64,000 nucleotides of DNA from Hylemonella gracilis (lineage in GTDB: Bacteria > Pseudomonadota > Gammaproteobacteria > Burkholderiales > Burkholderiaceae_C). Position numbers and translations under genes: made by a program. Under the pieces are notes generated by a model. It was not told the origin of the DNA, ran no database searches, and saw nothing but the letters and a program-made list of their open reading frames with translations. Positions 20,338 to 30,208 of the stretch are shown one piece after another (position 1 is the first letter of the stretch; each line of letters begins with the position of its first letter). The stretch spans positions 2,691,501 through 2,755,500 of the forward strand of contig NZ_CP031395.1 in the NCBI RefSeq assembly GCF_004328645.1. Direction: 5' to 3'.

Positions 20338-22430
20338 TCAGAATTTCAGGCGCGCGCCCACGTAGACGGAACGCGATTCCCCCGGGGTCAGGATGGCATC
20401 GCTTGCGGCGGCCTGGTCCTTGACCGTGAGGACGGATACATAGTTCTCGTCCGTCAGGTTGCGAACTTCACCGAACACGTCCCAGCCCTTGCCGCTCAGG
20501 CCCGCACGCAGGCCCAGCAAGGTATAGCCGTCCACCTTGTAGCTGTTCTCGAAGTCGGCGTAACGCTCCCCCACGACATCCAAGGTCGGTCCGACGAAGA
20601 AACCCGCCTGCCGGTACAGCACTTCACCCTTGAGCGCGTAGGTAGGGGCCGCGGGCAGATCGTTGTCGCCATACAGGCTGTCACCGTCGAACTTGAAGTG
20701 ATTGAAGGTCAGGCTCAGCAGGGGGTCGATGCGCTGGCCTGAGGCTTCACCCAGCGGGAAACTGGCACCGACCAGTGCCTCAATGCCCGCGTGGACGGTG
20801 TCGTCCACATTGGTTGACAGGCTGGTGCCGGGCGAGGCAGGATCGTCCCGCGACAGGATTTCATTGCGCAGCTTGGCGTAGTAGGCCGAGACATCCCAAT
20901 GCCACTTGCTGGCACCCGCCGGTTGCGTGCTGCGCGTGCCGATTTCCAGCACGGTGCCTTGCATCGCGTCCAAAGCGTGGTTGCCGCCGCGCACATCGTC
21001 TTCCAGTTCGTACAGGGTCGGTGCTTCGTAGAGGCGGCTCAGGCTGGTGTAGAGCTGGGCCGCGGGCGTCAACTGGTAGGTCAGACCCGCGCGCGGATTG
21101 AGGCGCTCGTAATCTCCCTGAGGATTGTCGATGGCCCCGTTCGAGACCGTCACACTGCGCGCCTCGCGGCTCGCCGACACGACTTGGGCGCCATACACCG
21201 CCGTCCACCGGGACGCGAACTCCCAGCGGTCCAGCAGGAACATTTCCGTGCTTTCAGCCTGGTTGTCCACGCGCTTGGACAGCGTGCGGCTGCCTCCCGG
21301 CGTGTAGCTGTAGTTGCCACCCTCGACCTCGGTCTGGCCGTGGTTCATCCCGAACAAAAGGTCATGCAGGCCCAGGCGTTTCTGATAACGCAGCAGGCTG
21401 CCGAAGTTGCGTTGCTCGGTGTCGATCAGCAGGCTGAAAAACTGCGAGTACACGATGGGGTGGTAGAGCTGTTGGTTTTCGTAGGAAAAGCCCAGCGTCA
21501 GGCGCGTGTCCGCGTCGATGTCCCAACTCGTCTTGTTGGCCACGCGCCAGAGCTCGACGTTGTAGAGGTAGTCGCCCGTCACGTTGTCGGGGTTGGCCTG
21601 CTTGGGATCGTCCTTCCATTGCGCGCGCGTGAGGGCCCCCGGCAGTTCCTGATCGTTGTGGGTGTAGCTGGCATAAAAGCGCGTACGCACCTGATCGCTC
21701 AATTGCCACCCGGCATTGGCGTACAGGCTTTCACGTTCCTGTGCCTGGTGTTCGCGGTAGCCATCGGTGCTTCTGGCCTCGGCCGAAACCAGGGCGTCAA
21801 AGCCGCCATCGACCGCGCCCACTGTGGCACTGGCCTGCCGGTGACCATGGCTGCCGAGGTTGACCGCAACTTCCGATGCGGTGTCGCGCGCCGTGGGCGT
21901 GATGAAATCGATCGCGCCGCCCAGGGTGCTGGCGCCATAGGCCAGGGCGTTGGCACCACGGGCCACGATGCCCTGGCGCATGGCCTGCGGGTCCAGCGCA
22001 CGGTTGTGGTTGTTGCCATCAGCCGCCGTCACGGGCAAGCCATCCTGCAGCAACTTGATGCCGTTGCCATCGTAGTTGGTGGCATCCAGGTTGGAGCCTC
22101 GACTGGACAGATAGACGCCATCGGCGGTGGTGCCGCTGGCCGCCCAGATGCCAGGCACGTAGCGCAGGACATCGGCGAGGCTGGTGACCCCGCGCTGCTT
22201 CAGGTCCTCGCTGTCCACGAGGGTCACCCCCCCGGGGTGCGGGCTTGCTCGGCCGCGAGCTCCAGCCGGAGTTCCTGTGCCCCGCTGTCGGGGTTCTGAC
22301 CCGTGGCCGTCACGGTCACGGCGGGCAATGGCCGCGCGTCTGACGCAGCCGACTGGTTTTGGGCCTGGGCGAGCGCGCAGGGCAGCAGAGCGAGCGCCCC
22401 AATCAAGGCGCTAGAGGGGATGGGTTTCAT
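20338..22430 (-). pseudogene. TonB-dependent receptor (FecA-like), frameshifted near the N-terminus
   Basis: Two reading frames join into one normal receptor. The first (22224-22430) has a signal peptide MKPIPSSALIGALALLPCAL, then PLPAVTVTATGQN and LAAEQARTPGG before a TGA. The second, from 22227, continues directly with VTLVDSEDLKQRGVTSLADV (plug domain) and a 22-strand-type barrel ending in YVGARLKF with terminal Phe. The switch lies in a run of seven G (minus strand, 22227-22233 region); eight G would restore one frame. It may be a sequencing error, a recent mutation or slippage-controlled expression. Adjacent PepSY and DUF2946 genes suggest iron-chelate uptake. Confidence 0.85.
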
Positions 22431-22625
22431 GGCTTTGTATCTAATTCCGGATAGACGGTGCGTGAGAGACGCGGCGCACGGCGCGCGCGCTGACCCTCGC
22501 GAACACGGATCGGGGCCAAGGCGCATGCGCCTGGCCACCGAGAGCAAGGTGGGAAATTCCGTCGGGAAGGACGGTCTGCAGCCGGATGCTTCAGGCGCAA
22601 ACCGCCTGAGCCCGGGAGCCCGATC

Positions 22626-23054
22626 TCAGGACCGCAGCGTCGGAGGCCCCTGCGCGGGCGGTGCCAGCACGTACCGGTCAGGCGGTGCGGGACGGCGCGG
22701 TGCGGACGACGTGATCCGCCCTGCCGCGCGTGACGACGGCACGGCGATGGCCACCTGCATGGGCGGCGCAGCGGCCCGGGCGCCTTGCGCGCAGAACTGG
22801 GCACAACCGGGCGGATGGTGCTTGCCATCGGTGCCTGCGGGTGCATCCAGGCCAGCACGCAACTCTGGGGGCAAGGCCGCCCACATTTCGAGCGCGCCGT
22901 CCTGGTCGCCGCACCACCAGGAGGCTTGCGCCTGAGGCGCCGCCATGAGCGCGGCATGCCCCATGGGCAGGCAGAGCTGGGCGAACCAAGCCAGCAGGAC
23001 CAGCCCCAGGCGCAGGCGCGAAAACGGACGGCGGCTGACGGACAAGGACACCAT
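22626..23054 (-). CDS. DUF2946-like small exported protein
   Basis: 142 aa from the second ATG (MVSLSVSRRPFSR), with a hydrophobic segment LGLVLLAWFAQLCLPMGHAA serving as signal or anchor and a short Cys pair (CAQFC). DUF2946-type proteins are often encoded beside TonB receptors and PepSY proteins or in copper operons; the function is unknown. A TATAAT hexamer lies on the minus strand at 23066-23071, about 12 bp upstream of the ATG, without a good -35 partner. Family assignment is moderate because only short motifs support it. Confidence 0.6.
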   Translation of the reverse strand: MVSLSVSRRPFSRLRLGLVLLAWFAQLCLPMGHAALMAAPQAQASWWCGDQDGALEMWAALPPELRAGLDAPAGTDGKHHPPGCAQFCAQGARAAAPPMQVAIAVPSSRAAGRITSSAPRRPAPPDRYVLAPPAQGPPTLRS

Positions 23055-23191
23055 GGGCGGGCGGATTATAGTGAGCGGCAATCGCCAGGCTCATGGCGCA
23101 GACGCGCCTCTGGGCGGCATTCTTCTTGCTAGCTGCTGATGTGCTGTCGTCTGATTTTTCAGACCCCTTCACCCCAAGTAGGAGTGTCCTC

Positions 23192-24187
23192 ATGCGTTTA
23201 CATCGTCGCCCCTTGCTCGCCGGTCTCGCTCTGGCTGCGCTGAGCGCGGTCTTCTCACCTGCGGTGCTGGCCCAGGCCAAGCTCAAGGTCGCCGCGGTCT
23301 ACACCGTGCCTTTCGAGCAGCAATGGGTCAGCCGCATCCACAAGGCGCTCAAGGCCGCCGAGGCGCGCGGCGAGATCGAATACAAGGCCAGCGAGAACGT
23401 GGCCAATGCCGACTACGAACGCGTGCTGCGCGAATACGCCACGGCGGGTAACCAGCTCATCGTCGGCGAAATCTTCGGCGTCGAGACCGCGGGCCGCAAG
23501 GTCGCCAAGGACTTCCCCAAGACTTCCTTCCTCTTCGGTTCCTCGGGCAAGGCCCAGGCGCCGAACATGTCGGTGTTCGACAACTACATCCAGGAACCCG
23601 CATATTTGACGGGCATGATCGCCGGCGGCATGACCAAGAGCAACAAGATCGGCATGGTCGGCGGTTTCCCGATTCCCGAGGTCAACCGCCTGATGAACGC
23701 CTTCATGGAAGGCGCCAAGGAAGTGAATCCCAAGGTCGAATTCACCGTCAGCTTCATCAACAGCTGGTTCGACCCGCCCAAGGCCAAGGAAGCCGCTTTT
23801 GCCATGATCGACAAGGGCGCGGACGTGATGTACGCGGAACGCTTCGGTGTCTCCGACGCGGCCAAGGAACGCAAGGTGCTGGCCATCGGCAACGTGATCA
23901 ACACCCAGGCCGACTACCCGGACACGGTGGTCGCCTCGGCACTCTGGCACATGGAGCCCAGCATCGACCGTGCCATCAAGCTGGTCAAGGACGGCAAGTT
24001 CGCCGCTGAGGACTACGGCGTCTACTCGCACATGAAGCACAAGGGCAGCGCCCTGGCGCCCCTGGGTACCTTCGAGAAAAAGGTGCCGGCCCAGCTCGTG
24101 GCCAAGGTCCGCGCCAAGGAAGCCGCCATCTATGCCAGCAAGTTCGAGGTCAAGGTCAACGACGGCCAACCCAAATCCAGCAAATAA
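23192..24187 (+). CDS. BMP family ABC transporter substrate-binding protein (nucleobase/nucleoside type)
   Basis: 331 aa. The start at 23192 has AGGAG ten bases upstream; the signal peptide MRLHRRPLLAGLALAALSAV ends near VLAQA. The PBP1_BMP/PnrA-like fold is shown by KLKVAAVYTVPFEQQWVSRI and NYIQEPAYLTGMIAGGMTKS. It delivers ligand to the three proteins encoded next. BMP-type systems carry purine or pyrimidine nucleosides or bases; the nearby uracil catabolism and cytosine-deaminase-like genes favour such a ligand. A hairpin GTCTGA-TTTT-TCAGAC lies 28 bp before the start (23149-23164). A repeat element separates it from the ATPase gene. Confidence 0.88.
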   Translation: MRLHRRPLLAGLALAALSAVFSPAVLAQAKLKVAAVYTVPFEQQWVSRIHKALKAAEARGEIEYKASENVANADYERVLREYATAGNQLIVGEIFGVETAGRKVAKDFPKTSFLFGSSGKAQAPNMSVFDNYIQEPAYLTGMIAGGMTKSNKIGMVGGFPIPEVNRLMNAFMEGAKEVNPKVEFTVSFINSWFDPPKAKEAAFAMIDKGADVMYAERFGVSDAAKERKVLAIGNVINTQADYPDTVVASALWHMEPSIDRAIKLVKDGKFAAEDYGVYSHMKHKGSALAPLGTFEKKVPAQLVAKVRAKEAAIYASKFEVKVNDGQPKSSK

Positions 24188-24285
24188 GCGCACCCCCAGG
24201 CTGCGCTCCCTGCGTTCGCTACGCCCCCCCCTTGCAGGGGGCAACACCAGCGGCCCGGCAAAGCCGGTTCCGCGGTGTTCCCCGA
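24188..24285 (+). repeat. Dispersed intergenic repeat, copy A
   Basis: Palindrome-rich sequence directly after the BMP stop. It holds CCCCC-TTGCA-GGGGG and a nested hairpin spanning 24243-24279 (AACACC with GGTGTT outside, CCGGC-AAA-GCCGG inside). The reverse complement of 36685-36795 aligns to it along its length, sharing CCAGGCT, GGCAAAGCC and GTTCCGCGG in order. It lies inside an apparent operon and does not interrupt a gene. I recall similar intergenic repeats from Comamonadaceae genomes. Confidence 0.7.
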
Positions 24286-24328
24286 TGGCTGATCGGTACA
24301 TTCGGGCGTGTCGGCGTTGAACCTTCTC

Positions 24329-25921
24329 ATGCAGCAAACAGCCACCCCAGTCCTGCGCCTCTCCGGCATCAGCAAACGTTTTGGTGCCCTGGTCGCGAAC
24401 GACCACATCTCACTGGACCTGCACGCGGGGGAGGTGCTAGCGCTGCTGGGCGAGAACGGCGCGGGCAAATCCACCCTGGTGTCCATCCTCTTTGGGCACT
24501 ACGTGGCCGATGAAGGCCATGTGGAGGTCTTCGGCCAGCGCCTGCCGCCGGGCAAGCCGCAGGCGGCCCTGGCGGCGGGCATCGGCATGGTGCATCAGCA
24601 TTTCACGCTGGCCGACAACCTGTCCGTGCTGGACAACGTGATGCTGGGCACGGAGCCACTGTGGCATCCCTACATGCGCCGCGCGGCCGCGCGCCAGCAG
24701 TTGCTGACCACGGCCAAACGTTTCGGCCTGCCCGTGAACCCCGAAGCCCGGGTCGGCACGCTCTCGGTCGGGGAACGTCAGCGCGTGGAGATCCTCAAGG
24801 CCCTGGTGCGCGGCGCGCGCATCCTGATCCTGGACGAACCCACGGCCGTGCTCACGCCCCAGGAAAGCGAGGCCCTGTTCGCGACGCTGGGGCAGATGGT
24901 CGCGCAAGGCCTGTCCATCGTCTTCATCAGCCACAAGCTGGGTGAGGTGTCGAGGGTCTCCCACCGGGTCGCCGTGCTGCGCGCGGGCAAGCTGGTGGCC
25001 GAGGCGCCGACGCGCGAAACCACGCAGGCGCGGCTCGCGTCATGGATGGTTGGCCACGAGGTCGCCCCGCCCCGGCGGCGCCCGGCCACGCGCACGGGGG
25101 CCGCGGTCTGCGTGCTGGACCGGGTCCACACCCGGGACGGCTTGCGTGATGTCTCGCTGACCCTGCGCGCGGGCGAGATCGTGGCCGTGGCCGGTGTCTC
25201 GGGCAATGGCCAGGTCGCCCTCGCCGACTTGCTCTGCGGCGTGCGCGCCGCTGACCGCGGTTCGGTGACGCTGCAGGGTCGGGCGTTCCGGCCCGATCCA
25301 GCCTGGCTGGTGCGCCAGGGCGTGGCCCGTATCCCTGAGGACCGGCACGCGGCCGGCGTGGTCGGCGACCTGCCACTGTGGGAAAACGCGGTCTCGGAAC
25401 GGCTGCGTGAACCGGCCTTCAGCTGGAAGGCCTTCTGGGTGCGGCGCGGCGCGGCACGCGCCCACGCGCGACGATTGATCCACGCTTTCGACGTGCGCGG
25501 CGGTGGCCTGGACGCCCCCGCGCGCGCGCTGTCCGGCGGCAATATGCAAAAACTCATCCTCGGTCGCGCCTTGCTTGCTGTGACCCCCGCGCTCCCCACC
25601 GGAACCGCCCCGCCTTCGGGTGGCCAGGCGGCAGCGCTGCCCGAGGGTAAATTCCCGGCGCTCATCGTCGCGCACCAAGCCACCTGGGGCCTGGACATCG
25701 GCGCGGTCGCTTACGTACAGGCGCAGTTGATCGCCGCGCGTGACGCGGGCGCGGCCGTGCTGCTGATCTCCGACGACTTGGACGAAGTGTTGACCCTGGG
25801 CGATCGCGTGGCCGTGATGCACGCGGGCCGCCTGAGCGAGGCCCGCTGCGCCGAAGACTGGACACGCGAGGCCATCGGGCTGGCCATGGCCGGCGTCACG
25901 CAGGAAGGCAGCCCGGCATGA
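24329..25921 (+). CDS. ABC transporter ATP-binding protein, duplicated (nucleobase/nucleoside uptake)
   Basis: 530 aa with two ABC domains, as in sugar/nucleoside importers. Domain 1 has Walker A GENGAGKST, signature LSVGERQR and Walker B ILILDEPTAVL. Domain 2 is degenerate as usual for the class: GVSGNGQ for Walker A, LSGGNMQK signature and AHQATWGLD for Walker B. About 25 extra residues rich in Pro, Ala and Gly (around TPALPTGTAPPSGGQ) are inserted between signature and Walker B of domain 2. A GTG seven codons upstream is an alternative start; neither has a strong ribosome site. The stop overlaps the next start (ATGA). Confidence 0.9.
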   Translation: MQQTATPVLRLSGISKRFGALVANDHISLDLHAGEVLALLGENGAGKSTLVSILFGHYVADEGHVEVFGQRLPPGKPQAALAAGIGMVHQHFTLADNLSVLDNVMLGTEPLWHPYMRRAAARQQLLTTAKRFGLPVNPEARVGTLSVGERQRVEILKALVRGARILILDEPTAVLTPQESEALFATLGQMVAQGLSIVFISHKLGEVSRVSHRVAVLRAGKLVAEAPTRETTQARLASWMVGHEVAPPRRRPATRTGAAVCVLDRVHTRDGLRDVSLTLRAGEIVAVAGVSGNGQVALADLLCGVRAADRGSVTLQGRAFRPDPAWLVRQGVARIPEDRHAAGVVGDLPLWENAVSERLREPAFSWKAFWVRRGAARAHARRLIHAFDVRGGGLDAPARALSGGNMQKLILGRALLAVTPALPTGTAPPSGGQAAALPEGKFPALIVAHQATWGLDIGAVAYVQAQLIAARDAGAAVLLISDDLDEVLTLGDRVAVMHAGRLSEARCAEDWTREAIGLAMAGVTQEGSPA

Positions 25922-26979
25922 GACTGGAAAAACGCAGCCAGGCCTCGGCGCTCGCCCTGGTCCTGGCCCCCTGCGCGGCGATCGCCTTCACCTTGGGGGT
26001 CAGCAGCCTGCTGGTGCTCTGGGCTGGCGCGCCGGTGGCGCAGACCTTCGGCCTCATGTTCCAGGGTGCCTTTGGCTCGGTCTTCGCATGGAGCGAGACG
26101 CTGACCCGGGCGATACCGCTCATCCTGACCGGTCTGTCGGTCACCGTGGCCTTCAAGGCGCGGCTGTTCAACATCGGCGCCGAGGGACAGCTGTACGCCG
26201 GCGCGCTGGCAGCCGTCGCGGTCGGTGGCCTGCACGGTGGCACGGGCTTTGCGTTGCCGCCCGGCCTGCTGTTTCCGGTGATGCTGCTGGCGGCGGCACT
26301 GGCGGGCGCGCTGCTGCTGCTTGGCCCCGCGCTGCTGAAAAACAAGCTGGGCGTGGACGAAGTCGTCACCACGCTGCTGCTGAACTTCATCGTGCTGCTG
26401 GGTGTCTCGTCCCTGCTCGACGGTCCCATGAAAGACCCGCTGGCCCTGGGCTGGCCGCAGAGCGTGGCCTTGCAGGGCGAACTGGAACTGAGCAAGCTGA
26501 TTCCCCAGACCCGCGCGCACTCGGGTCTGCTGATCGCAGTGGCTCTGGCCGTTCTGGTCTGGGTGTTCTTCAAGCACACCGCGCCCGGCTTCGACCTCCG
26601 CGCCGTGGGTGCGAACCCGAGGGCTGCGGCCTACGCGGGCGTGCGCGTCACGCGCACGGTGGTGCTGACCGCCCTGCTCTCGGGCGCTCTGGCGGGTCTG
26701 GCCGGGGCCATCGAGGTCGCGGGCCGCACCGCCTACGTCACGCTCGACATGTCGCCCGGCTACGGCTACAGCGGTATCGTGATCGCCATGCTGGCGGGCC
26801 TGCATCCGCTGGGCGTGGTGCTCGCCAGCCTGTTCGTCGCGGGTGCGCTGGTGGGCGCCGACAGCATGAGCCGCGCCATCGCCGTGCCCACCTACATCGC
26901 CGATGTGATCGTCGCCACGGCCTTGCTGGCCGTGCTGGTCGCGGCGCTGTTCGCGCAGTACCGAATCCGCTGGAAGTGA
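25918..26979 (+). CDS. ABC transporter permease (BMP-type system), first
   Basis: 353 aa BPD_transp_2 family permease with about nine or ten helices. The pattern FKARLFNIGAEGQLYAGAL is the EAA-like coupling region of this class, and GANPRAAAYAGVRV and PGYGYSGIVIAMLAGLHPLG match nucleoside permeases such as NupB. It is translationally coupled to the ATPase gene by a four-base overlap. It forms the membrane channel with the next gene product. Confidence 0.92.
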   Translation: MRLEKRSQASALALVLAPCAAIAFTLGVSSLLVLWAGAPVAQTFGLMFQGAFGSVFAWSETLTRAIPLILTGLSVTVAFKARLFNIGAEGQLYAGALAAVAVGGLHGGTGFALPPGLLFPVMLLAAALAGALLLLGPALLKNKLGVDEVVTTLLLNFIVLLGVSSLLDGPMKDPLALGWPQSVALQGELELSKLIPQTRAHSGLLIAVALAVLVWVFFKHTAPGFDLRAVGANPRAAAYAGVRVTRTVVLTALLSGALAGLAGAIEVAGRTAYVTLDMSPGYGYSGIVIAMLAGLHPLGVVLASLFVAGALVGADSMSRAIAVPTYIADVIVATALLAVLVAALFAQYRIRWK

Positions 26980-26991
26980 AAACCTGACGTG

Positions 26992-27915
26992 ATGGACCTG
27001 CTGCTCAACCCGGATTTCTGGAGCGCGGTGCTGCGCATCGGCACGCCGCTCATCCTCGGCACCTTGGGCGTGCTGCTGTGCGAGCGCGCGGGCGTGCTCA
27101 ACCTGGGCATCGAAGGCATCCTGGTCGCCGGCGCCTTCACCGGCTGGCTGGCCGTCTACCTGGGCGCACCACTGTGGCTGGGCGTGCTGGCGGCGGCGCT
27201 GACCGGCGCGGTCTTTGGCTTGCTGCATGCCGCGCTCACCGTCGGGTTGGCCTTGTCGCAGCATGTCTCGGGCCTGGGCATCACCCTGCTGGCCACGGCC
27301 TTGAGCTACTACGGTTACCGTCTCAGTTTTCCCCAGGTCAGCACGCCACCCACGGTGACACCCTTCGGGCCGATGCAGGACTGGCCCCTGCTGGGGCAAA
27401 TCCCGGTCCTGTCAGCGCAGACACCGCTGACCTTGCTGGCCCTGGTGCTTGTGCCCGCGCTGGCCTACTTCCTGAACCGCACGCCGCTCGGCCTGGCCGT
27501 GCGCATGACGGGCGAGAACCCGCAGGCCGCCGAAGGCCAGGGCATCCCGGTGGTGGCGGTACGCACGGGCGCCATCGTGGCAGGCTCGGCGCTGATGGGC
27601 GTGGCCGGCGCCTTCCTGACGCTCTCCGCCTTCAACGCCTTCTACTTCAACATGGTCAACGGCCGGGGCTGGATCTGCGTGGCCCTGGTTGTGTTCGCGT
27701 CGTGGCGGCCTGGCAAGGCCCTGCTGGGCGCCCTGCTGTTCGCCTTCTTCGACGCCCTGCAACTGCGCCTGCAGCAATCCGGCGACGCCTGGCTGCCCTA
27801 CCAGCTCTACCTGATGCTGCCCTACGCCCTGTCCATCCTCGCGCTGGTGCTGGTGGCACGCAAGGCGGTCTATCCGCAGGCCTTGATGAAGCCTTACCGC
27901 AAGGGAGAGCGCTGA
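26992..27915 (+). CDS. ABC transporter permease (BMP-type system), second
   Basis: 307 aa second permease with the matching coupling motif CERAGVLNLGIEGILVAGAF and the conserved RMTGENPQAAEGQGIPV region, homologous to NupC-type permeases. It completes the order binding protein, ATPase, permease, permease. A GTG one codon upstream is an alternative start. Its final 22 bases overlap the convergent LysR gene. Confidence 0.92.
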   Translation: MDLLLNPDFWSAVLRIGTPLILGTLGVLLCERAGVLNLGIEGILVAGAFTGWLAVYLGAPLWLGVLAAALTGAVFGLLHAALTVGLALSQHVSGLGITLLATALSYYGYRLSFPQVSTPPTVTPFGPMQDWPLLGQIPVLSAQTPLTLLALVLVPALAYFLNRTPLGLAVRMTGENPQAAEGQGIPVVAVRTGAIVAGSALMGVAGAFLTLSAFNAFYFNMVNGRGWICVALVVFASWRPGKALLGALLFAFFDALQLRLQQSGDAWLPYQLYLMLPYALSILALVLVARKAVYPQALMKPYRKGER

Positions 27916-28826
27916 GGCGTTCGAGACCCGGGCGACGGTGCTGCCCCGCCCTTTTCCGACAGGAAGTCCAGGAAACAGGCGATGCGCCGTGCCAGCTGGG
28001 TGTTGCGGTAATACACCGCGTGCAGAGGCTGGCGGTAGCCGTTGTCGGCGCCTTCCAGCAGGGGCAACAGGCGGCCGCTCGCCAGGTCCTCATGCAGCAT
28101 GAAATCGGACAAGCAGGCGATGCCCACGCCCGCCAAGGCCAGGCTTCGTACCATCTCGCCGCTGGAGGCCGCCAGCGCGGGACGCGCCACGTAGCTGCTG
28201 CCCCCAGCGTGGCGCAAAGGCCAAGTGTTGAGGCTGTCCGGTTGAGTGAAGCCCAACAGCGCGTGCTGGTCCAGCGCGGCCACGGTACGCGGGCGCCCCT
28301 GCCGCGCCAGATAGGCAGGGCTGGCCACGACGTACAGCCGCGACTGCCGCAGCAGCCGCGCGTGGAGCGAGGAGTCGCCCAGCACGCCGGCACGCAGGGC
28401 GACATCGGTGCGGTGCTCCACCAAGTCCACGATGCGGTCGGTGCTGGTGAGTTCCAGCTGGATTTCGGGATACAGGGCGCGGAACTCGGCCATGCGCGGC
28501 GCAACGCAATGCAGCATGACCGGTGCCGAAGCGTCGACGCGCAGGGTGCCGGACGGCTGCTGGCGACGGATGCGCATGCATTCCTCGGCCTCGTCGAGCG
28601 CGGCCACGATGGCCCGCGCCTTCTGCTGGAACAGCCGCCCCTCCTCGGTCAGCTCCATGCGTCGTGTGGTGCGCGTCAGCAGCGTCACGCCCAGCTCTTC
28701 CTCCAGCCGCGACAGAGCCCGGCTGACCCCCGAGGCCGTCTGGCCGAGCAGCTCCGCGGCGGCGCCCATGCCCCCGGCATCCACCACGGCCAGGAAGCTG
28801 CGCAGGGCGTCGGAGTTCAATGACAT
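27894..28826 (-). CDS. LysR family transcriptional regulator
   Basis: 310 aa. The helix-turn-helix covers SDALRSFLAVVDAGGMGAAA and QTASGVSRALSRLEEELGVT; the effector domain begins near SGTLRVDASAPVM. It diverges from the MFS gene with 104 bp between the starts, a layout typical of a regulator controlling an efflux gene. The C-terminal end overlaps the permease gene convergently. Confidence 0.88.
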   Translation of the reverse strand: MSLNSDALRSFLAVVDAGGMGAAAELLGQTASGVSRALSRLEEELGVTLLTRTTRRMELTEEGRLFQQKARAIVAALDEAEECMRIRRQQPSGTLRVDASAPVMLHCVAPRMAEFRALYPEIQLELTSTDRIVDLVEHRTDVALRAGVLGDSSLHARLLRQSRLYVVASPAYLARQGRPRTVAALDQHALLGFTQPDSLNTWPLRHAGGSSYVARPALAASSGEMVRSLALAGVGIACLSDFMLHEDLASGRLLPLLEGADNGYRQPLHAVYYRNTQLARRIACFLDFLSEKGGAAPSPGSRTPQRSPLR

Positions 28827-28930
28827 TGTTGATTTCCAGTCACAAGTTCATTGATTCTAGGCCTGTTTTTCTCAATGAAGGACAGCGCCACAATCACGCC
28901 CTTCACCGCATTCACTCAGGAGTTTTCACC

Positions 28931-30114
28931 ATGCCCGTCGCACTCTGGGCGCTGGCTGCCGGCGCCTTCGGCATCGGCACCACCGAATTCGTCATCATGG
29001 GCCTGCTGCCGCAGGTCGGCGCCGATCTGGGCGTTTCGCTGTCTTCCGCCGGGTTGCTGGTCACGGGTTACGCCCTGGGCGTGACCCTGGGGGCGCCGCC
29101 CATCGCCATGCTCACCACCGGCCTGCCACGCAAGACCCTGCTGCTGGGGCTGATGGTCATCTTCATCCTCGGCAACCTGGCCTGCGCGCTGGCGCCGGGT
29201 TACGGCACCCTGATGGGCGCGCGCGTGCTGACCGCGCTGGCCCACGGTGCCTTCTTTGGCGTGGGCTCGGTCGTGGCCACCGGCCTGGTGCGCCCGGAGA
29301 AGCAGGCCTCGGCCATCGCCCTGATGTTCACCGGGCTCACGCTGGCCAATGTGCTGGGCGTGCCGCTGGGCACCTGGCTGGGTCAGACCTGGGGATGGCG
29401 CGCCACCTTCTGGGCCGTGACCGGGGTCGGTGTGCTGGCGCTGCTGGCCATCGCTCTGCTGGTGCCCCGAGCCGGGAGCAGCACCAGGGCCATCTGCGCA
29501 GCGAACTGCGTGCCCTGGGGCGCCCGCAGGTGCTGCTGGGTTTCGCCATGACGGTACTGGGTTTCGGTGGCGTGTTCGCGACCTTCACCTACATCAGCCC
29601 GCTGCTGACCGAACTCGCCGGTTTCCCCGCGGGCGCGGTGTCGCCCATCCTGCTGTTGTTCGGCGCCGGTCTGGTCGTGGGCAACACCTGGGGCGGCAAG
29701 CTGGCGGACCGCGCGCTGATGCCCACCCTGGTCGGCAGCCTGGCCCTGCTGACGACCGTGCTGCTGTTGTTCACCTTCACGGTGCATGGCCAGGTGGCTG
29801 CGGTTCTGACGGTGGCCCTGCTGGGTTTCGCCGCCTTCGCCACCGTGGCGCCACTGCAGATGCGCGTGCTGGAACAGGCCGGCGGCGCGCCCACCCTGGC
29901 CTCGGCCTTCAACATTGCCGCCTTCAATCTGGGCAATGCGGCAGGTGCATGGCTGGGTGGACTGACGATCGACCATGGCCCCGGCTTGAACGCCACGCCG
30001 CTGACCGCGGCGGCCCTGACGGGCGCGGGCCTGCTCGTGGCGCTGTGCAGCTGGCGGCTGGGTCGTGGCACCAACCCCACACTGGCAGTGGCCGCGCGCG
30101 ACTTGTCGACCTGA
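28931..30114 (+). pseudogene. MFS transporter (AraJ/DHA1 type), frameshifted in the middle
   Basis: Two frames together give a full 12-helix MFS protein of about 394 aa. Frame one starts with AGGAG six bases before ATG (MPVALWALAAGAFGIGTTEF), has the MFS motif GALAHGAFFG-like ALAHGAFFGVGSVVA, and runs to LLVPRAG near 29476 before degenerating to a stop at 29551. The second frame resumes as EQHQGHLRSELRALGRPQVL and continues through LTELAGFPAGAVSPILLLFG to the end. Adding one G to the GGG at 29474-29476 would join them. The gene is either broken or wrongly read at that base. LysR divergence suggests inducible efflux. Confidence 0.85.
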
Positions 30115-30208
30115 GCGCCCTGCGCAACGGGAAGGCGTCACGCGCGCCGTACACTGGCACGAAGAGTGCTGCGAGCGCAGCACACCAACTTGCTCATCGC
30201 GCTGTCCC

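Noticed and set aside
22224..22430. Short upstream frame as a separate signal-peptide gene overlapping the receptor by GTGA
   Set aside because: The receptor frame lacks any signal peptide and its sequence joins perfectly once one G is added, so a single frameshifted gene is simpler.
22431..22625. Possible cobalamin riboswitch before the TonB receptor gene
   Set aside because: GGGAA- and GCCGG-like pieces occur, but the conserved CACTG box and ordered core are absent on the coding strand; the better pieces lie on the opposite strand with no suitable gene.
23105..23191. Purine riboswitch before the BMP gene
   Set aside because: Only a single 6 bp hairpin with a T loop is seen; no three-way junction or conserved loop sequences.
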